The notes beneath the pieces were generated by a model. That model did no database searches, was not told where the DNA came from, and saw nothing but the letters and a program-made list of their open reading frames with translations. Positions 57,442-64,000 of a stretch of DNA of 64,000 bases are shown here, in pieces. The stretch comes from Pteria penguin (Eukaryota; Mollusca; Bivalvia; Pterioida; Pteriidae). Positions within the stretch are counted from its first letter, which is position 1; each line of letters starts with the position of its first letter. The translations under genes and the position numbers were made by a program. The stretch covers positions 56,869,983-56,933,982 of the forward strand of contig CM068580.1 in the NCBI GenBank assembly GCA_035048485.1, in the 5' to 3' direction.

Positions 57442-60400
57442 GACACTTGTATCAAGGTATGTGCGACAGTAATTGAAAGTAATTGCATCAATAATTGATC
57501 TGCTGTTGTTTTGAAGATCAATAAATATTGCTTTGTAGAAGTCGTTGTGACAAGGATAGTACTGTATCTTTATAACAAATCCTTTTTGATTTTGTTTCTC
57601 TTTAGATCCTACCAGGTTTCATACTCTATGTCTTTTGTTTCCTGATTTTAATATATGCCTTCTCATGAATTAGTGATAACATTTGCTTCTGAAGTCAAAA
57701 GTCTGCCTGAAAACCGGAGTTAAATCGATACGGTATCTAGCTCAGTACCAGATCATTTTAGAATTCACGTGTAAACTTTATTGTATTGTCAATGGATACG
57801 CGATTCTTTTGGAACCAAATGGGTGAGAGTTCGAATTCTGCTGATTGTATTTTGCTTTTCTTCTTCATTATGAAACACCATAAATATGGATAAAATGTTA
57901 AATTCATTCTTTTAACGTGAAAGAACCTTCCAAATAATGACTTTATATATGTAAAATAAATACGCGGTATTGACTTCGATGCCGCATACTATTCAAAAAT
58001 TATAAATGTAGTTAAGTGACAGCAGTGCATACAATGCTGTTTATTATGGTCTCATAGCAACAAGATGAATGCAAGTTACTTGATATATTTAACGACAAAT
58101 GTACGATACCATCACATGCTGTGGTTTATGTATGAAAAATACCCAATGCTGCTAGAGAAATCTTATAAACCTATAAAGATACAGTATGCAAATATATCAT
58201 AGGAATACTATACTTCTGCACAGGGGGTAATACATGAACACGGGATGTAATATGTTGCAAAATGTAATGTACTCTGTCATATATGAAAACACGTGGGTCA
58301 TTATTTTTAAAACTTTTTCTTTGTTTTTTCTCTGTAAGTTGTCAATGAATGACCAACTTGCGTCCATATGCTGGTTCTATTAATAATTTGCCTTTTGTGA
58401 TGGATTGTCCGTTAAATCTTTAGTAAAATTTTCATGATAACTATTCGTTTCCTATACTGTGAACCAGTATCTTTTTATTCGGAAATACCTCTGCGATCTA
58501 CGTTGACTTTCGAGTTTGAATCGTAATCTACGTGTGATCTTTCATAACCTCATGTCTTGTCAAAAATAATTCCCTTAATGAAGTTTTAATGAAATAGTAA
58601 CGACAAATGATGATGTAAACTCGTTACACGACCATTTTGTAAGGTTGTACGGGATGATGCAGGGTCAGTAAATCCCGTATCAGGGCCGGCTTCGCTTCCT
58701 CCTGTATGAGTTTTGCTGGCCCTGTTCATCCGGTACAACCACATAGGTGAATATGTAACTACGATATTTTGTCAAGTCGTTTTTGAGAAGAAATTTCGCT
58801 TGTTGTGGTACTCTGTCTGGCTGGTGTAGTGTTCATCAGCAATAAATAAAAAAAAAGTAATGGTTGTTTTGGCATCATTTTGCGGAACACTGAAGATTTT
58901 ACCAATGAAAACGTCAGTGCCGAAGTTAACGTGAAAAGGTCTATACATCGATCTGATTTCCAGAATAATACGGTATTTGTTGCCAAAGTTTATCATTATG
59001 ACGTCATTTTAGGCCGGAGAAGTTGGATATTCGATAATGACGCCACAGGCATAACAATTGATAGTCCGCTAAATGTCACTTTCTCATTAGATCGGTATAT
59101 TTTCATTATAGAAATAATGACAACAGAAGTTTTGTTAATTCCAACAAACAAAACAATAACACGTAGATGCCTAGTTACTATGGGGATATTAACAGCTAAA
59201 TAAATGAACATATTAGATCTACACGTTAATATAGAAAACTTATTAATGTAAGGGATCAGCACGTTTGACGCAAGTACACCCAGTGGGTGTATAAACAAGA
59301 AAAAGATATCAAACACATGTATCCCCTATCTCTATGTTCATTCTTTTATAACGCATCTTGAACATAGATTTATATAATTTGTCTAATCTTTTGAAATATC
59401 AGCAGCAAATTAATTAGGCAAAGTATTTTGCATTAAAATAAAAAAGTTGAGTGAAGGTAATTTGGTCATCCGATATTCCTTTGTTCGACATAGTGGCGGG
59501 TGCAAATTACGTAATTCCTATTTGTTCTACTTGTCTGTTGCCAACCTACATCTGTACTTTAATCTCCAATAAGTACCCTGATAGAAAGTAACATAGGAGT
59601 GGCAAACTTCTTACTACTGTATCACACACAATAAAGCATTTTAAGTGTATTTTGGTAATAAACCCTCATCAGCAGTACTGATTAAAAAAGAACAAAAAAT
59701 AAGAAATTCAAAGAACTAAGTGTTTATTTGTAAGTGTGGTGCACATATTAAATACTCATATGTACGATAAGATACATAAAAGGAAAGGGTGGGGAGAACA
59801 AAGACATACAGGCTTTCGTTCGTTTATCAATTGCTTTATGCCATTCAATGCTACCCTGCATTGATCAAGCTATGAGATGCAACCGACCTCTCTCGCTTGA
59901 CCATACCTTCAACATAAAATGCCCCTTATAACAAACCTCTTTTTAATGTCCATTTGTATCCGTTGCTGATTTCTCATAACCATTATAATAGCAAGGTTAC
60001 ACCCTCCGATCATGAGACAAAAGAAAAACGGGCGTCATTTACATGAGTGAAATGCATTCCACTTCCGAGATTCACTACTAATGAGAGCTCGAGAGATACT
60101 TCTGTTTTCATTTTGTTTTCTTATAAATGCTAACAGTACCATAATCGTTCTAAAAGGTATTGCAATTTATGAGCAAGACTTAATAAATAATGTCTAGACA
60201 ACATCGCGATTTTAATTACACATTTCCTACACATAATGACGAAAAGGATTAGTTTGCTGTTCAACAGAGTGTACCGAGTGCAATGGATAAGTCATTTCAG
60301 ACAATCGAAAAATAAGAAAAAAAAAAGTCGGTACTCATGGAAAAGATGGGTTTTAAAGCACAAAATAGAAATTTCTTAATTATCTGCTCCTCTTGATAAA

Positions 60401-62569
60401 ATAATGGGATTAAAATCGTTCACTTTTACCATCTGAAAAGCTCTTATGCATCCCATCGTCAAATACCACCAATAAAATATTTATTACTGGTTTCAGCTAT
60501 TTGTTTACACTAAGTTCGGTTTCTGAAATTACTGAGTATCCTTTTACCCGAAACATGAATATATTAAACAATACAATCGATCTTATTTTCACTGGCTTAT
60601 TGTACCCTGAAATCTTTCTATTACAAAAAGCACACACTTTACGTATGTCAAAATAAAAGTAACTTGAATCAAAAATACGTAAAGAAAATGTATGAAAAGT
60701 ACTGCAATCGATATTTACATAAAGTAAAAACATCAAAAAAGATTTCTCCTGTAGACCGGTTGCTTCCGCTATGAACTCGTAGATATATTACTATAGAAAG
60801 TAATATATTAACTATACATACCGGGCATAAAAATCGGCAGTAATCGAGATAACTGGATTTTTTTTTTACAAAATATGTAAAACACGATTAGATGCAAAAT
60901 AAACATTGTTTATTGGCTTCATCCTTTTGTATTAAAAATGAAGGTAAGATTTACCTTGAATTATCTCAAACATTTTAAATTTTATTGATACTTAAATACA
61001 AAAGAACTCATTAATGTATAAAAAGACCAGTAAAATGAAAAGACCTACCAATGTACATTGAATCAGTAAAAAGCTTTGCTAAAATTCACAATATAAATCA
61101 ATCCTGTATTTTCATTTTTACACATCAATGGAAATAAACACATTATACTAATTATAAACTTAAATAGATACAAATCTAAATAATGTTGGTGGTATGCATG
61201 TAGTCATTACATGCATATATTTATGATAAACAGCGAGGATTGGGATTGCCAGTTTTGACTTTTGCTTCCAAAATTAAGAATTGAGTTTAATCATATCTAT
61301 GGTTACCGTATGCCGATCAAGAATAATATCGACCTATTTTATTGAGTACATGCAAGAAGACCGTTGTCTTATTGTACTAAAAGATAATACATTGCATTGT
61401 AAATATATGTATGGCTAATATTTGTCAATATGTTTTAAGTGTATCCTCGAGGCTAAATAATACAGCATGGAATTGTTATGTAATAGTGTTCTTTGTTTTA
61501 TATCCAAACCTTGATTTTATGTCTATCAACATAAGCATTCCATCAATAAAGCACAATTTAACAATCCCCACATATTTGCATAAATCGAACACTCCGTAAA
61601 TGTATAAATAATAGAACAATGAGTAGTTACAATGACAGTAAAACAAATTAAATCCTATTTTAAGTTAGCTATAATAGAAAGAAATCTGTAAATATATCAA
61701 TCGAAGCTTAGTCCAATAAAATGCTATTGTTACCGAATCTACTTAGTAACAGCCTACAAACTGTCAAAAACTGTTGTATAAGATATTCACCAGCAGTACA
61801 GGAAAGATATACTTCCTTGGGTAAATCTACATCTTACATCATCATCGGAATCTGATAAAAACATAATTGTGAAACCGAAAAAGCCTGTACTTTCTTTCCA
61901 TGACCTATATTAAATGTTTATTCAGGACGATTCTGTTGTCTCATGATATATTATACATTTTTACATACATGATTTTTCAGAATATGTTCTTCAACGACGC
62001 TTACATTAATTGTCAATAAACAATGTCACTCAATGCTACTATATATGAGAGACTTGCATTAATGCCTCGGTGTATAAGATTTCAGAAGTTCTTGTTCTCT
62101 TACAAAATATTTTTCTTAGAATAATTTTTACTTATTTAGCTGGTTGTTTTACACCATGTTAGATATGTTGCAGTTTTATTTTGTTTTATTGCATGTCCCT
62201 AAGATTATACTTTTCTTGATAATTTGGACGGTTTGGACTGCAAACCGATTTACTACACAGTTTGCATGACTGTGCAAAGTCCAGGTACCGACTGTAACTG
62301 TTGTATCAACAATCCACCCGACCGCTCTTCTCCCTCCACAAACAAGAGAGAGAAAAACAAAAACACGTTATAATATTACAGATGTGCGTAATTCACATCT
62401 CATTTCCTATTTTATATGATGTTTTGTTCGCCATTTAACGGTACAATTTGATAATTTCATCCCCAAGTGTTTATTGCTGGTAGGAAAATGCAAATTTGAT
62501 AGTTTCACAAGCTGGACAAAGATATTAGCACAGATTTGACATAGGTAGGTGATTACAATGAGTTCCCGA
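57442..62569. other. Mostly unannotated AT-rich DNA
   Basis: Holds the 58642 hairpin and a pair of opposed open frames at 58880-59316 (see findings). No splice-supported gene was seen. Confidence 0.4.
58642..58740. repeat. 100 bp hairpin with about 25 bp arms
   Basis: GGTTGTACGGGATGATGCAG (arm about 58644-58669) pairs with GGCCCTGTTCATCCGGTACA (arm about 58714-58740). The centre is GC-rich for this region. Possibly a small MITE. Confidence 0.55.
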
Positions 62570-63189
62570 GTATTCCATTGTAATGCAATTGTAGTACCGA
62601 CTAAGAACGGTCAATTGAGTGATCGTTAAATGCCGGACATCACACATTTTGGCATAGTTGTTCATTATGACGTCATAAATAAATGACCCGTCAAAAATGA
62701 ATTTACCTATGACGTCACAATGGAATTACGTAATGGGCGTGGTTAAAGTTGGATCTGGAGATCCCTCAATAGAAATGACAATTGTTAACCAGCTGGTGGT
62801 GTAAGCCTCTCTATGGGCCCACATTAACCAGTTGGTAGTTTCAGCCTCTCTATGGGCCAACATTAATCAGTTGGTGGTTTTAGCCTCTTTATGGACCCAC
62901 TTTAATGTTTTAAATGAAGTTTTATGGCTAAGTCACTGAAAGTTTTCTTTTCAGTCCTTTTTGCTTTTTAACTCATAGGCTCTGATTTTGCACCTATTAG
63001 CATTTGTTTTCTTTTATTCGCACCAAAATGAATTTATCTTTCCCAACGTATGAATCAGCTGACCACTTCCTTTTATTTACATTCGGAACTTTACAAAATG
63101 CCGTATTTTCTAAAAATGCTGAATACGTTGATACTTACATATACAGGTACTAAAATCCAAACGAATTCCAAATTCTAGTACAATAGAAA
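62570..63189. other. Small repeats and CRE motifs, no gene
   Basis: Holds a diverged 19 bp module (62595-62613), two TGACGTCA palindromes and the 39 bp triplet repeat. Confidence 0.5.
62784..62900 (+). repeat. Three 39 bp tandem copies
   Basis: Starts at 62784, 62823 and 62862. The unit is near TTAACCAGTTGGTAGTTTCA plus GCCTCTCTATGGGCC. Confidence 0.75.
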
Positions 63190-63365
63190 CCAGAGTACGG
63201 TGCCATAAACTAAGAAAATGCTGGTGTCAATTATTATTTTATTTTAATTCATTCCATTGTCAAACGTTCAAATTAATTGTTGTGCATGATGGCTAAATTT
63301 TATTTATGAATAAAATACAATCCAAATTCCATTTATAAATATATTGTTGAATAGAAGAATTTCAA
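63190..63365 (+). mobile_element. Diverged half-copy of the 44816 element
   Basis: GTACGGTGCCATAAACTAAG and CATTCCATTGTCAAACGTTC match one arm of the 44816 element. 'ATACAATCCAAATTCC' matches its interior in the reverse direction. Confidence 0.6.
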
Positions 63366-64000
63366 ATTATGTATCAGATAGTGTCTTAGCATATAATGCC
63401 AGGCCTTGTTCTTATGCTTCAGATTTTGATCTCCTTTTGAATACAAATAAAGACGGTACACCATTATACTATGTGACAAACATCATTGCTTAATTTTACG
63501 CTTCAAATCTACGCTTTCAAATCTATGTATTACATTCTTTTTCCACCTGCATATGGTGTTTGTTGCTCTCAGTTAATTCGATATGCCAAAACTTGTTATG
63601 ATTATGGATTATTAATCTACGAAGTCGAACCATAAGATAAAAAAATGACATTACACGAATAAGAAAATTCATGTCTTCAGTCAATATTCTGCAAATTGTT
63701 GGACATTCTAATTTCCTCATTTAATTAGCGTAATTTTACATTGCTTATACAAAAAGTGACTGTTTACTGATTCGACTGCGTAATCGTGGCTATGTTGAAA
63801 TAAATATGTGGAACCTATGGAGTTATGATGTGTGTTAAATGTCGGAAGGGATGCACAATGACATCTGATCGAATTTCTGGTTTTCCAGAGATTCTTAATT
63901 GCACCTATTCTCCATTTTGTCTTGTATTATATTTTTATCTGATGATTTTTTGGCATTTAAGCATTTCATCATATATATGTAGACGTTAACATGTATAGAC

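Overview
This is an AT-rich eukaryotic nuclear window packed with repeats, and it looks like a mollusc, probably a bivalve. The evidence is spliced genes with GT/AG introns, several tRNA-headed SINEs, decayed reverse-transcriptase (RT) fragments, many short inverted-repeat transposons, long (TA)n, (AAT)n and (CA)n microsatellites, and repeat types I associate with bivalve genomes, such as the 'TAGTCCCCTACCGGTC' element with its GTCC-GTCC tract. No bacterial gene organisation, CRISPR array or rRNA is visible. Family assignments rest on pattern recognition, because no database search was possible.

Genes. One gene is well supported: a three-exon minus-strand gene (23928 down to 17292) for a 118-residue secreted protein with ten cysteines in the predicted mature region. 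It resembles a single von Willebrand factor C or beta-microseminoprotein domain. All splice phases fit, a TATA box lies about 50 bases upstream of the ATG, and AATAAA overlaps the stop codon. Its 6 kb first intron holds three LINE remnants, a large (TA)n tract and inverted-repeat elements. A second locus (2731-7178, plus strand) is a broken multi-exon gene encoding a Cys/His-rich segment and a C2H2-finger segment. It carries in-frame stops and an A-rich expansion, and a retroelement sits in one intron. A possible first exon (37092-37217) begins just outside a giant inverted repeat. The rest has no convincing genes.

Layout. 1-2400: SINE, then sparse sequence and one dispersed repeat. 2400-7200: broken zinc-finger gene with nested retroelement. 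7200-11600: dispersed repeats rich in nuclear-receptor-like half sites, a retroelement 3' end and a (TA)n tract. 12690-14035: inverted-repeat element with a nested MITE. 15240-17290: LINE fragment and sparse sequence. 17290-24000: secreted cysteine-rich gene. 24000-28000: microsatellites and a composite repeat. 28026-28753: exactly 13 copies of a 56 bp satellite. 29300-32000: fold-back element and two SINEs. 32172-33024: 33 bp minisatellite open in three frames. 36240-37066: giant inverted repeat. 39560-40110: LINE RT debris. 40236-41470: 35-37 bp minisatellite carrying AP-1-like motifs. 43776-47030: SINE with perfect target duplication, a MITE and a 230 bp dispersed duplication. 49270-56900: SINE, retroelement 3' end, receptor-motif repeats, two MITEs, a near-identical 176 bp tandem duplication and (TA)n. 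57000-64000: mostly unannotated AT-rich DNA with a few small repeats.

How the parts relate. A 19 bp module with consensus taccgacttaggacggtca recurs at seven places, three of them in 3' ends of one retroelement family. At least two SINE families appear to share one type of 3' tail ending in short tetranucleotide repeats, consistent with mobilisation by a common LINE partner.
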